Below the pieces are notes generated by a model, which did no database searches, had not been told where the DNA came from, and saw nothing but the letters and a program-made list of their open reading frames with translations. From an uncultured Steroidobacter sp. (lineage in GTDB: Bacteria; Pseudomonadota; Gammaproteobacteria; Steroidobacterales; Steroidobacteraceae): DNA of 11,097 nt. Below, one piece after another: positions 1-6,468 of this stretch (position 1 is the stretch's first letter; the number at the start of each line of letters is the position of its first letter). Position numbers and translations under genes: made by a program. The stretch is taken from positions 1 to 11,097 of the forward strand of contig CAMLEO010000244.1 in assembly GCA_946478975.1 (NCBI GenBank), given 5' to 3'.

Positions 1-361
1 TGGAGATGCAGACCATCGCGTCGGCGCAGTGCGCGTTCACCATATATTCGACGCTATCGGCAATCAGCTCGCGCGACGGCAGCGAATACAACATGCCGTC
101 GTGGCCCATGGCGATGCCGTCGTCGACCGCGATGGTGTTGAACTCCTTGGCCACGCCGCCGGCCGCTTCGATCTCTCGCGCGACCAGCTGGCCGAGATCT
201 TTCAAATGCACGTGGCCGGGTACGAACTGCGTGAACGAGTTGACGACCGCGATGATCGGCTTGCCGAAGTCGCTGTCTTTCATACCTGTGGCGCGCCAGA
301 GGCCTCGTGCGCCTGCCATGTTGCGGCCGTGGGTGGTGGTGCGGGAACGATAGACGGGCAT
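1..361 (-). CDS. ilvD: Dihydroxy-acid dehydratase IlvD, N-terminal 120 aa (cut by window edge)
   Basis: IlvD dehydrates 2,3-dihydroxy acids to 2-keto acids in valine, leucine and isoleucine synthesis, in the cytoplasm, using an Fe-S cluster and Mg2+. Reading leftward from the ATG at 361, the protein begins [20 protein letters not shown]. It continues through [22 protein letters not shown], the [20 protein letters not shown] block and [20 protein letters not shown], all hallmarks of the family. About one fifth of the usual ~610 residues is present, and the rest lies left of base 1. At the place where the [2Fe-2S] branch of the family carries NPCN, this protein has VPGH. By family knowledge that points to the oxygen-labile E. 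coli-type cluster (inference). The Shine-Dalgarno sequence is weak (GGA about 8 bases before the ATG). A possible leftward promoter is TTGCGC (424-419) and TATACC (403-398), with a short 15-bp spacer. The gene is divergent from the M48 peptidase. Confidence 0.97.
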   Translation of the reverse strand, partial: MPVYRSRTTTHGRNMAGARGLWRATGMKDSDFGKPIIAVVNSFTQFVPGHVHLKDLGQLVAREIEAAGGVAKEFNTIAVDDGIAMGHDGMLYSLPSRELIADSVEYMVNAHCADAMVCIS

Positions 362-501
362 GTTTGCTGTCCACGCCAGTCGTCGACCGGCGCGCTCGGT
401 ATACAAATGATTCGGGGTGCGCAACTCTACCAGCGTTTTTACGGAATGTGGTCATCGATGGCTCGAATGTCCTGCGGCCTGTCCTGGCTGCCGATGTTTT
501 C

Positions 502-507
502 TATGAT
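502..507 (+). promoter_or_regulatory. Possible -10 element of the M48 peptidase gene
   Basis: TATGAT lies about 64 bases upstream of the chosen GTG start at 571. The sequence 17 bp further upstream, CTGTCC, is only a poor -35 match. The longer string CTATGATCG recurs at 7789, just upstream of the LuxR-type regulator gene. The call rests on hexamer resemblance alone. Confidence 0.25.
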
Positions 508-570
508 CGGCGTCGCTGTTCGGCGTCGGGCTTCACGCTAGTGTTACCGGTCGCACAGAAAGGGATGCGT

Positions 571-2442
571 GTGAACCAGGAACAATACGAAGCCCTCGTC
601 CACCGGTTGGAACAACAAGCCGAGCGCAGTCCCGGCGTCTATCGCGCCAAGCTCGGTGCCATGGCGCTGCTCGGATACGGTTACATCGCCGGTGTGCTGA
701 CGTTGCTCCTGGTCTTGCTGGCGCTGCTCGCATTGCTCGCCGTCCATCGTTCGGGCGCGGTGATCGCGCTCAAGCTCGGCATCGTGCTCGTGCCGCTCAT
801 TTGGGCGGTGGTGCGTGCGATGGCTGTGCGCCTGGAGCCGCCGGGCGGCAAGGAACTGTTTCGAAACGATGCGCCCGAGCTGTTCGCCTGCATCGATGCA
901 GTTCGTGCCAAGGCACGCGCCCCCAAAGCTCACAAAGTGCTGGTCACCGACGATTTCAATGCCGCGGTCGTTCAGCATCCTCGCTTGGGAATCTTCGGCT
1001 GGCCGCGCAATTATCTGATCCTGGGATTGCCGCTGATGCAGGCCCTGGACCTGCAGGAATTCCGCGCGGTGCTGGGTCATGAGTTCGGGCATTTGTCCGG
1101 CGAGCACGGCAAGTTCGGCGCCTGGATCTATCGTTTGCGTGCCGGCTGGGGCCGCTTGACGCACGCCTTGGAGCAGGACGATCACTGGGGCAAGGTGCTG
1201 TTCGTGCCGTTCTTCAAATGGTACGCGCCGGCGTTCTCGGCGTTGTCCTTCGTGCAGGCCCGGCGCCAGGAATATGAGGCCGATCAAGTTGCGGCCACTG
1301 TCTCAGATGCACGCACCGCTGGTGAGGCGCTGATCCGGGTTCATCTGCAAAGCCGTTTCCTCAATCGAAAATATTGGCGGAGCATCCTGCAGGAAGCGGA
1401 TATCAAGGCGGAGCCCGATGCGCGTCCGTACGCGATGTTGGGCATGGCGTTCGCCGAGCAGCGTCCGGAGCACGAAGCACGTGGCACGCTGGAAGCGGCG
1501 CTCAAGCGTCGCACCGGATGTGACGATACTCATCCATCGTTGAGCGATCGATTGCGCGCTTTGCGCACGACGCCGAATGTTCCCGGGCCGATCAAAGTCA
1601 CAGCGGCCGAAGCGCTGCTCGGACCGCTCGCAGAGCAGCTCGCTACCGAGTTCGATGCGCAGTGGCGTCAGAGTGTCACCGCGTGGTGGCAGGGGCGACA
1701 TCAATACGCGATCGCGTCTCGAACCAAGCTTGCGGCTTTGTCCAGCAGCACCGAAGAGCTTTCGGTGGACGATGCTTTCAGTCGCGCCGAGCTCACCGAA
1801 GAACTGGGCAACGAAGCGTCGGCTCGCGAGCAGTTCGAAGCATTGGCAGTGAGAGCGCCCGAGCACGCGCCGACACAGTTTGCGCTCGGACGGTTGCGGC
1901 TCGCGAGCGACGACGAGTCCGGCATCGAGCTGTTGAACAACGCCATGCGCCTGGATCCGGGCGCGGAGCAGGCGGGCTGCATGCTGATCGTCGAATATTT
2001 GCAGCGGCACGGCCGCAACGAAGAAGCGCGAGGTCACATCGATCATTTGAACGATGCCGGCGCACGCGATCAGGCAGCGAGAAAGGAGCGAGGCGAGCTG
2101 CGCATCACCGATAAACTGCTGCCGCATGCTCTGAACGAGCAGCAGCTTGCCGAGCTGCATCAGCAGCTGCAGAAGATGACTGCAGACGTTCGTCGCGTTT
2201 ATTTCGCACGCAAGCAGACGGTGTACTACCAGGAGCATCCGCTTTATATCCTGGCTTACGAGCGCCGCAAGCATTTCTGGAAGTTCGAGTCCGCCAGCGC
2301 CGCCGAGAGCATCTCGCAGCGCCTGGGCGCCGATGTCACTTACCCGGGCGAGACCATCATCATCTGCGTCGATGGCGACAACAAAGCTTTCCGAAAGAAA
2401 TTCCGCGCCGTCGCCAACGCCGAGATCAAGCTGCAACACTGA
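571..2442 (+). CDS. Membrane-anchored M48 family metallopeptidase with TPR-like C-terminal region
   Basis: A predicted zinc-dependent endopeptidase of the HtpX/Ste24-like M48 family, 623 aa. Residues about 34-58 and 63-81 form two hydrophobic segments, a membrane hairpin. The catalytic motif HEFGH is at residues 170-174: H170 and H174 are the expected zinc ligands and E171 the general base. The motif EYEAD follows, with E234 as the expected third ligand, so the active site looks complete. Residues about 405-500 contain TPR-like helical pairs (for example the stretches around AREQFEALAVRAPEHAP and GIELLNNAMRLDPGAEQA). These probably bind partners or substrate. The last ~100 residues form an unassigned mixed alpha/beta region. 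The GTG at 571 is preferred because AAAGGGA sits about 6 bases upstream of it; the ATG at 565 would leave no spacing, and the frame is open back to 307. HtpX-type proteases degrade damaged membrane proteins, but the substrate here is unknown. The gene stands alone, divergent from ilvD. Confidence 0.9.
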   Translation: MNQEQYEALVHRLEQQAERSPGVYRAKLGAMALLGYGYIAGVLTLLLVLLALLALLAVHRSGAVIALKLGIVLVPLIWAVVRAMAVRLEPPGGKELFRNDAPELFACIDAVRAKARAPKAHKVLVTDDFNAAVVQHPRLGIFGWPRNYLILGLPLMQALDLQEFRAVLGHEFGHLSGEHGKFGAWIYRLRAGWGRLTHALEQDDHWGKVLFVPFFKWYAPAFSALSFVQARRQEYEADQVAATVSDARTAGEALIRVHLQSRFLNRKYWRSILQEADIKAEPDARPYAMLGMAFAEQRPEHEARGTLEAALKRRTGCDDTHPSLSDRLRALRTTPNVPGPIKVTAAEALLGPLAEQLATEFDAQWRQSVTAWWQGRHQYAIASRTKLAALSSSTEELSVDDAFSRAELTEELGNEASAREQFEALAVRAPEHAPTQFALGRLRLASDDESGIELLNNAMRLDPGAEQAGCMLIVEYLQRHGRNEEARGHIDHLNDAGARDQAARKERGELRITDKLLPHALNEQQLAELHQQLQKMTADVRRVYFARKQTVYYQEHPLYILAYERRKHFWKFESASAAESISQRLGADVTYPGETIIICVDGDNKAFRKKFRAVANAEIKLQH

Positions 2443-2444
2443 GC

Positions 2445-2463
2445 CGACTCGCTGCGCGGGTCG
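2445..2463 (+). terminator. Possible hairpin just after the M48 peptidase gene
   Basis: CGACTCG (2445-2451) can pair with CGGGTCG (2457-2463) as a 7-bp stem with one G-T wobble and a 5-base loop. It begins 3 bases after the stop codon. No T tract follows, so it may be a weak terminator or a 3'-end stabiliser at best. Confidence 0.25.
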
Positions 2464-2690
2464 CTAGCTCAATCGTGGGAAAACGCAGTGCCTGCGCTGC
2501 ATTCCATTACATTACAAGTTACAACACGCCCGACGCACATCGTGAGAATCAGCCTTCATTAATAAGCGTGGTCAGGGTGCAACTCAATCGCGGCACGCCG
2601 CGTTTAGCTGCACGATGTAAGGCGCAGCATCGATGTGGGCGAATCCGCCTCATAGAGAAGTCAACCGCGCCAAGCTGAGGAGACTTTGAA
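2464..2690. other. AT-richer intergenic region upstream of the hydrophilin-like gene
   Basis: This stretch holds no convincing gene. The short open frames here start with GTG, have no ribosome binding site and encode compositionally random peptides. The block 2500-2570 is clearly AT-richer than its surroundings. It contains three TTACA copies (2507-2511, 2512-2516, 2519-2523) and a TTCATTAATAAG stretch that could include a -10 element. No paired -35 was found. The promoter of the downstream gene should lie in this region. Confidence 0.4.
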
Positions 2691-3017
2691 ATGGCTAATG
2701 AGCGTGACAATCGGTCCGACCCCAATCGTCGCAAAGATCAGCAGTTAGGCAGCGACACGGGGCGGAGTCAGCAGTCGCAACAGACCGGATCGGGCAATCG
2801 TCAGCAGGGCGAGAATCGGACCCAGGAGCAGATTCGTCGTGACCAGCAGGGCGGCGGCGCGCAATCCGGGCAGCACCGTCAGGAAGGCGGCATGGGCAAT
2901 CAGCCGGGTTCCGGACAGAGCCGGTCGCCGCAGCAGGGCGGCAACATCTCGCAAGACCGGGATCGTCAGCAAAGCGGCAACCAGGGCAGCAACCAGGACC
3001 GCGACCGCAATCGCTGA
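2691..3017 (+). CDS. Hydrophilin-like, intrinsically disordered Q/G/R/N-rich protein
   Basis: A 108-aa protein of unknown function. By hand count it has 24 Gln, 18 Gly, 16 Arg, 12 Ser and 10 Asn, so five residue types make up about 74%. There are no Phe, Trp, Tyr, Cys or Val, one Leu and two Ile. No folded core, signal peptide or membrane segment is possible with this composition, so it should be disordered and cytoplasmic. The Gly content (about 17%) and strong hydrophilicity meet the usual description of hydrophilins, proteins linked to desiccation or osmotic stress; assignment to that group is inference. RG-like and DRDR clusters could bind nucleic acid. A good ribosome binding site (GGAG, 2679-2682) sits 8 bases before the ATG, and an intrinsic terminator follows. 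Both argue that this is a real, singly transcribed gene. The KGG/GFASMD motif of YciG-type stress proteins was not found. Confidence 0.75.
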   Translation: MANERDNRSDPNRRKDQQLGSDTGRSQQSQQTGSGNRQQGENRTQEQIRRDQQGGGAQSGQHRQEGGMGNQPGSGQSRSPQQGGNISQDRDRQQSGNQGSNQDRDRNR

Positions 3018-3039
3018 TCGAGTTTGCAGGAGCATGCAG

Positions 3040-3074
3040 GAGCCAGCCGAGCCCATCGGCTGGCTCTTTACTTT
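3040..3074 (+). terminator. Intrinsic terminator of the hydrophilin-like gene
   Basis: GAGCCAGCCGA (3040-3050) pairs perfectly with TCGGCTGGCTC (3056-3066) around a 5-base loop, GCCCA. T-rich sequence TTTACTTT follows. The T run is on the + strand only, so it should stop rightward transcription coming from 2691. It lies 6 bases before the end of the convergent MFS gene and could also offer a hairpin to that transcript, without a U tract. Confidence 0.85.
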
Positions 3075-3079
3075 GCGCG

Positions 3080-4243
3080 CTACTTTGTCCGCAGGGATTG
3101 CAAGGTGAGATACGCCAGCAGCAGCGCGAGCCAGCAGCCAGCGAGCAGCTTGGGAATGAACTCCAGGCCTACCCCTTGAGCCGCGAGGCCGCACAGCGCA
3201 GGTAAAGTCGCGAGCCCAATGGCGCCGACAGATACTTGTAATCCGACTGCGTTCGCGGTGTGACGCGGCCCCATCCGCGCTGGCGTAATCGAAATCAACG
3301 ACGGAAAGATCGGTCCCGAAGCGAAGCCCACCAGCGCGATGGCGGCAGCATCCACCGCGGGATGCAGGCTCGTCATCAGGATCAGCATTGCCACAAACGC
3401 GACACCGATGCAGATGCCGATCACTTTGGCGGGACGCACGGTCGACGGCAAGAAGGCATAGCCGAGCCGGCTGGCAAACAAGCCGCACCAGTAGAGTGTG
3501 ACGGCGGTGCCGGCCGAAGTCATTGCGATGTCTCGGGCTTCGAACAACAGCGAGAACACCCAAGCTCCAGCCGATGCTTCACAGCCCGTGTAGATGAAGA
3601 ACACCAGCAGCGACAGCTGCGTCTTGCCGAGCTTCAATGTTTCCAACAGCGGCGCCGGGCGATGGTGCTCGTGTGCAACCACCGGTGGTGGCCATTGCCG
3701 TCGTGACAGCATGAACGCGATTGCGAGCACGATCTCGATGGCGACGATGATGCGATAACCCGTCTGCCAGCCTCGTCCCGAGGTGAGCACGGCAGTCATC
3801 AACGCCGGCCCCGCCGCCGCGCCCACGCCGTAGAACGCATGCAGGACGTTTACCAGTCGCGCCGAGTAATTCACCGCCGCGTGTGTATTGATCGCCGCAT
3901 CGATCGAGCCAGCGCCGAATCCGGTCAACAAACCAAATGCCACGACCACGAGCCAGGACGGCGCGAACGTATATCCAAGCAGCGCGATGCCGGTGAGCGC
4001 GCACGAGATCGCGAGCAGATCACCGATGCCGATGCGGCTGAGGACGATCCCCGTCGCACTGCTTGCGATCACAGCGCCCACAGTGGCAGTGATGAACAGC
4101 GGCCCGAGCGCGTCCTGAGGCAGCGAGAAATAATTTCGCAGTGCCGGCCATGCGACGCCGATCACCGCGTCCGGCAGGCCCAGTGCGATGAAGCCGACAA
4201 AGCTCAGAATCAGCAGCAGAATAGTGGGGCGTGCCGTGGTCAC
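3080..4243 (-). CDS. MFS transporter
   Basis: An inner-membrane secondary transporter of the major facilitator superfamily, 387 aa, with about twelve hydrophobic segments in two halves. The halves are joined by a polar loop rich in His and Pro (around VVAHEHHRPAPLLETL). The first half has GFGAGSIDAAINTHAAVNY followed by LLHAF-like NVLHAFYGVGAAAGPALM. That pattern resembles the FHS/YfkF-like sugar transporter branch (family impression; substrate not determined). The frame stays open to a TTG at 4318, which would add 25 residues (MGHTARTIHHGEHRHE...). I prefer the GTG at 4243 because the extra codons are rare ones for this DNA (AGG, ACT, TCA, ATT), lack a Shine-Dalgarno and would leave only 49 bp to the divergent GST gene. 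Neither start has a clear ribosome binding site. The gene is convergent with the hydrophilin-like gene and divergent from the GST gene. Confidence 0.88.
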   Translation of the reverse strand: MTTARPTILLLILSFVGFIALGLPDAVIGVAWPALRNYFSLPQDALGPLFITATVGAVIASSATGIVLSRIGIGDLLAISCALTGIALLGYTFAPSWLVVVAFGLLTGFGAGSIDAAINTHAAVNYSARLVNVLHAFYGVGAAAGPALMTAVLTSGRGWQTGYRIIVAIEIVLAIAFMLSRRQWPPPVVAHEHHRPAPLLETLKLGKTQLSLLVFFIYTGCEASAGAWVFSLLFEARDIAMTSAGTAVTLYWCGLFASRLGYAFLPSTVRPAKVIGICIGVAFVAMLILMTSLHPAVDAAAIALVGFASGPIFPSLISITPARMGPRHTANAVGLQVSVGAIGLATLPALCGLAAQGVGLEFIPKLLAGCWLALLLAYLTLQSLRTK

Positions 4244-4367
4244 CGCCGTTGAAGTTGAAATGACGCTTGCCTCGTGTCGGTGTTCGCCGTGGTGGATCGT
4301 CCTTGCAGTATGGCCCAATGCTTCAGGGCCGCCCGAAGGTCAAATGCGAGGTCACGTGGGAGATCAC

Positions 4368-5012
4368 ATGGGAAGCCAAATACGATTGTACGAATTCGGT
4401 CCGACGCGTGCGCTGCGTGTGCGCTGGACGTTGCAGGAGCTGGGCGTCGACTTCGAATCCGTGTCGGTGAACATGCGCGCCAGCGAACATCTTCGGCCTG
4501 AATTCCTGAAGCTCAACCCCGCGGCCAAGCTGCCGGTGCTGGTCGATGGCGACCAGGTTTTAACCGAGTCGGCTGCGATCGTGTTGTACCTGGCGGAAAA
4601 ATATCCGGAAGGCAAACTGCTGCCGACCGATCTCGCAGAGCGCGGCCAGGCGTACCGTTGGTTGCTATTCACTGTCACCGAGCTGGAGCAGCCGTTGTGG
4701 CGCATGGCGCGGCACGAGTTTTTGTATCCGAAGGACAAGCGCTCGCCCCAGGACATCCAGCTGGCGCGGGAAGATTTTCGGCCGATGGCCGAAGTGCTCG
4801 ACCGCCACATGCAAGGTCGCACTCATGTAGTCGGCAACGCTGCGACAGTCACGGATTTCGTCCTGGCCTACACGCTCGACTGGGCCGATGAAGTCGATTT
4901 GTTGAACGATTTCCCGCGACTGAAGCAATACATGGAAAATATGTACCGCCGGCCGAAGGCGGTGATGCGCATCGGCGCGGCCTCGGCCGCCGCCGGTACG
5001 GATCAAACCTGA
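4368..5012 (+). CDS. Glutathione S-transferase family protein
   Basis: A cytoplasmic 214-aa protein of normal GST length. The N-terminal thioredoxin-like domain (residues 1-80) begins IRLYEFGPTRALRVRWTLQE. It has the cis-proline loop AKLPVLVDGD (P56) and the glutathione-binding pair E67-S68 in the TESAAIVLYL segment. The helical C-terminal domain contains VTDFVLAYTLDWADEVDLL, which matches the N-capping/hydrophobic staple region, and PRLKQYMENMYRRPKAV. It probably conjugates or reduces electrophilic or peroxide substrates with glutathione; the class and substrate cannot be fixed. The usual catalytic Ser/Tyr/Cys near residue 12-14 is not obvious (FGPTRA). The ATG at 4368 is chosen because GGGAG (4358-4362) lies 5 bases upstream; the frame is open further back but only through non-conserved sequence. 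Its stop codon overlaps the 3' end of the convergent ftrA gene. Confidence 0.9.
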   Translation: MGSQIRLYEFGPTRALRVRWTLQELGVDFESVSVNMRASEHLRPEFLKLNPAAKLPVLVDGDQVLTESAAIVLYLAEKYPEGKLLPTDLAERGQAYRWLLFTVTELEQPLWRMARHEFLYPKDKRSPQDIQLAREDFRPMAEVLDRHMQGRTHVVGNAATVTDFVLAYTLDWADEVDLLNDFPRLKQYMENMYRRPKAVMRIGAASAAAGTDQT

Positions 5013-5977
5013 GAAAATTGCCGCCGGTAGGTCGCGGGGCTCGTGCCCGCGACCCGGCGGAAGTGACGACGGAATGTTTCCTGCGAGTTGAAGCCCACCG
5101 CATCGGCGATGTGGGCCAGCGAGTGACGTCCAACCTGCAACATATCTTTCGCCAGCGCGACTCGTTCGCGGATCAGCCACTCATACGGGCCGAATCCAAC
5201 CGATTCCTGAAACTGGCGTTGCAGCGTGCGCGGGCTCATCGAAGCGCGCTTCGCAAGCGTTGCCAGCGTGTGCGCTTGTGATGGGTGAGCGCGAATCCAA
5301 TCGATGAGCTTGGCAACGCGGCTGCGCTCATCGCTCGGCAGCGGGCGTGGCAAGTACTGCGCTTGTCCGCCTTCGCGATGAGGGGGAATGACCAATCGTT
5401 GCGCGACCTGATTCGCGACCTTGGCGCCGTAGTCACGTCGCACCAGGTGCAGCAGCATGTCCAGCCCCGCCGCTGATCCCGCCGATGTGAGTATCTGGCC
5501 CGTGTCGCTGTACAACGAGTTCGGCTCGACCGTCACCGTCGGATAACGACGGCTCAGCTTTTCTGCATAACGCCAGTGAGTGGTCACAGTCCTGGCATCG
5601 AGAACACCGGCGGCGGCGAGCACGAACACGCCGGAGCAGATGGTGCAAAGTCGCGCGCCACGATCGAACGCCGCGCGAATCTTACGCAGCAGTGCCGGCG
5701 GCGGGATCTCATCCGCATTCCGCCAGCCTGGAATCACGATCGTGTCCGCTTCATCCAGCAGCGCGAGCGAGTTCGGCACGCGCACTTCGATGCCGCCGGC
5801 CGCACGCAGCGGGCCGCGCTCTGCGGAGCAGACGGCGAAGTCATACCACTCGACGCCCAACTCCGGCCGTTCGAGCGCGAACAGCTCGACCACGCAGCCG
5901 AATTCGAACGTGCATAAACCGTCATAAGCCAGGGCGACGACTTTATGGCGCCGGGCGGAACGCTGCTTCTTGCTCAT
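5003..5977 (-). CDS. ftrA: FtrA-type transcriptional regulator (DJ-1/PfpI domain plus AraC HTH)
   Basis: A 324-aa one-component regulator. Residues about 12-195 form a DJ-1/PfpI (GATase1-like) sensor domain. It has AYDGLCTFEFG at its start, VIPGWRNADE, the nucleophile-elbow-like ICSGVFVLAAAG with C114, and TTHWRYAE with H134. Residues about 222-320 form an AraC/XylS DNA-binding domain with two helix-turn-helix motifs (about 238-259 and 285-307; ADAVGFNSQETFRRHFRRVAG is the family signature). Length and both domain signatures match proteins annotated as FtrA in proteobacteria. The physiological signal is not known. The ATG at 5977 has no Shine-Dalgarno, and a TAATAT box ends 6 bases before it, so the message may be leaderless. 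The 3' end overlaps that of the GST gene by 10 bp. The gene is divergent from the rhodanese gene, its most likely target (inference). Confidence 0.9.
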   Translation of the reverse strand: MSKKQRSARRHKVVALAYDGLCTFEFGCVVELFALERPELGVEWYDFAVCSAERGPLRAAGGIEVRVPNSLALLDEADTIVIPGWRNADEIPPPALLRKIRAAFDRGARLCTICSGVFVLAAAGVLDARTVTTHWRYAEKLSRRYPTVTVEPNSLYSDTGQILTSAGSAAGLDMLLHLVRRDYGAKVANQVAQRLVIPPHREGGQAQYLPRPLPSDERSRVAKLIDWIRAHPSQAHTLATLAKRASMSPRTLQRQFQESVGFGPYEWLIRERVALAKDMLQVGRHSLAHIADAVGFNSQETFRRHFRRVAGTSPATYRRQFSQV

Positions 5978-5983
5978 GGCGCG

Positions 5984-6012
5984 ATATTACCGATCTATGG
6001 CGTCCGCGACAG
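5984..6012 (-). promoter_or_regulatory. Possible leaderless promoter of ftrA
   Basis: On the minus strand the -10 candidate TAATAT covers 5989-5984, and a weak -35 candidate CTGTCG covers 6012-6007 with a 17-bp spacer. Six bases separate the -10 from the A of the ATG at 5977. Transcription could therefore start at or within a base or two of the start codon. The -35 half matches only three consensus positions. Confidence 0.35.
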
Positions 6013-6034
6013 TAGGCCGAAGCGGGGCTATTTC
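6006..6034 (+). promoter_or_regulatory. Possible promoter of the rhodanese/GNAT genes
   Basis: GCGACA (6006-6011) and TATTTC (6029-6034) are separated by exactly 17 bp and would start transcription near 6041, about 32 bases before the rhodanese ATG. The -35 candidate is the same duplex DNA as the proposed ftrA -35. The match is modest, and the call rests on spacing and position. Confidence 0.3.
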
Positions 6035-6072
6035 GCACAATGCGCACACCGAAGCCACCGAGGACCGAAGTT

Positions 6073-6465
6073 ATGACCACTGCCGTGACCGCCGTTCCTG
6101 CCGCCCCGAGCGATCGAGCGCTGGCGCATTTCGAAGCCGCGCTGACGTTCGAAACCGACTGCTGGGACGTGCACGACGCGATGGTGAGCGGCAAAGCCGA
6201 TTTCGTACTGCTCGACGTGCGCAGTCACGCGCTTTACGAGAAAGGCCACGTGCCTGGCGCAGTGAGCCTGCCGCACGGGAAGATCATCGAAGGAACATTG
6301 CGCGACTACCCCCGAGACACTCTGTTCGTGGTTTACTGCGCAGGCCCTCATTGCAACGGGGCGCACCGTGGCGCGATTCGACTGGCGCGCCTGGGACGGC
6401 CGGTCAAGCTGATGATCGGCGGCATCACCGGTTGGCTGGATGAAGGGTTTGCGCTGGAGAAGTAA
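6073..6465 (+). CDS. Rhodanese-like domain protein
   Basis: A single-domain cytoplasmic rhodanese of 130 aa. Family members carry sulfane sulfur as a persulfide on an active-site cysteine. Typical landmarks are DFVLLDVRSHALYEKGHVPGAVSLPHG, then the active-site strand VVYCAGPHCNGAHRGAIRLARLG, and the closing VKLMIGGITGWLDEGF. The expected catalytic cysteine is C89. A second cysteine, C94, lies five residues on within the same loop (CAGPHC). The arginine that usually closes a CxxxxR loop is not at that place, so classical thiosulfate sulfurtransferase activity is uncertain. The ATG at 6073 is chosen over 6040 because GAGGA (6060-6064) precedes it by 8 bases and because the upstream codons look non-conserved. 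The GNAT gene follows after 3 bp, implying one operon. The gene is divergent from ftrA. Confidence 0.9.
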   Translation: MTTAVTAVPAAPSDRALAHFEAALTFETDCWDVHDAMVSGKADFVLLDVRSHALYEKGHVPGAVSLPHGKIIEGTLRDYPRDTLFVVYCAGPHCNGAHRGAIRLARLGRPVKLMIGGITGWLDEGFALEK

Positions 6466-6468
6466 CGA

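Noticed and set aside
29..541. 170-aa rightward frame across the ilvD start and the intergenic region
   Set aside because: It lies antisense to strongly conserved IlvD sequence and lacks a ribosome binding site.
544..2439. Two long leftward open frames opposite the M48 peptidase
   Set aside because: They are shadows of a GC-rich coding strand. The plus frame contains the HEFGH/EYEAD active site and conserved segments; the antisense peptides show no domain.
2475..2678. 67-aa rightward open frame in the gap before the hydrophilin-like gene
   Set aside because: GTG start without a Shine-Dalgarno and no compositional or motif support.
2745..3563. 272-aa leftward open frame
   Set aside because: It spans the hydrophilin-like gene, a terminator and the end of the MFS gene in a different frame, so it is a GC-driven shadow.
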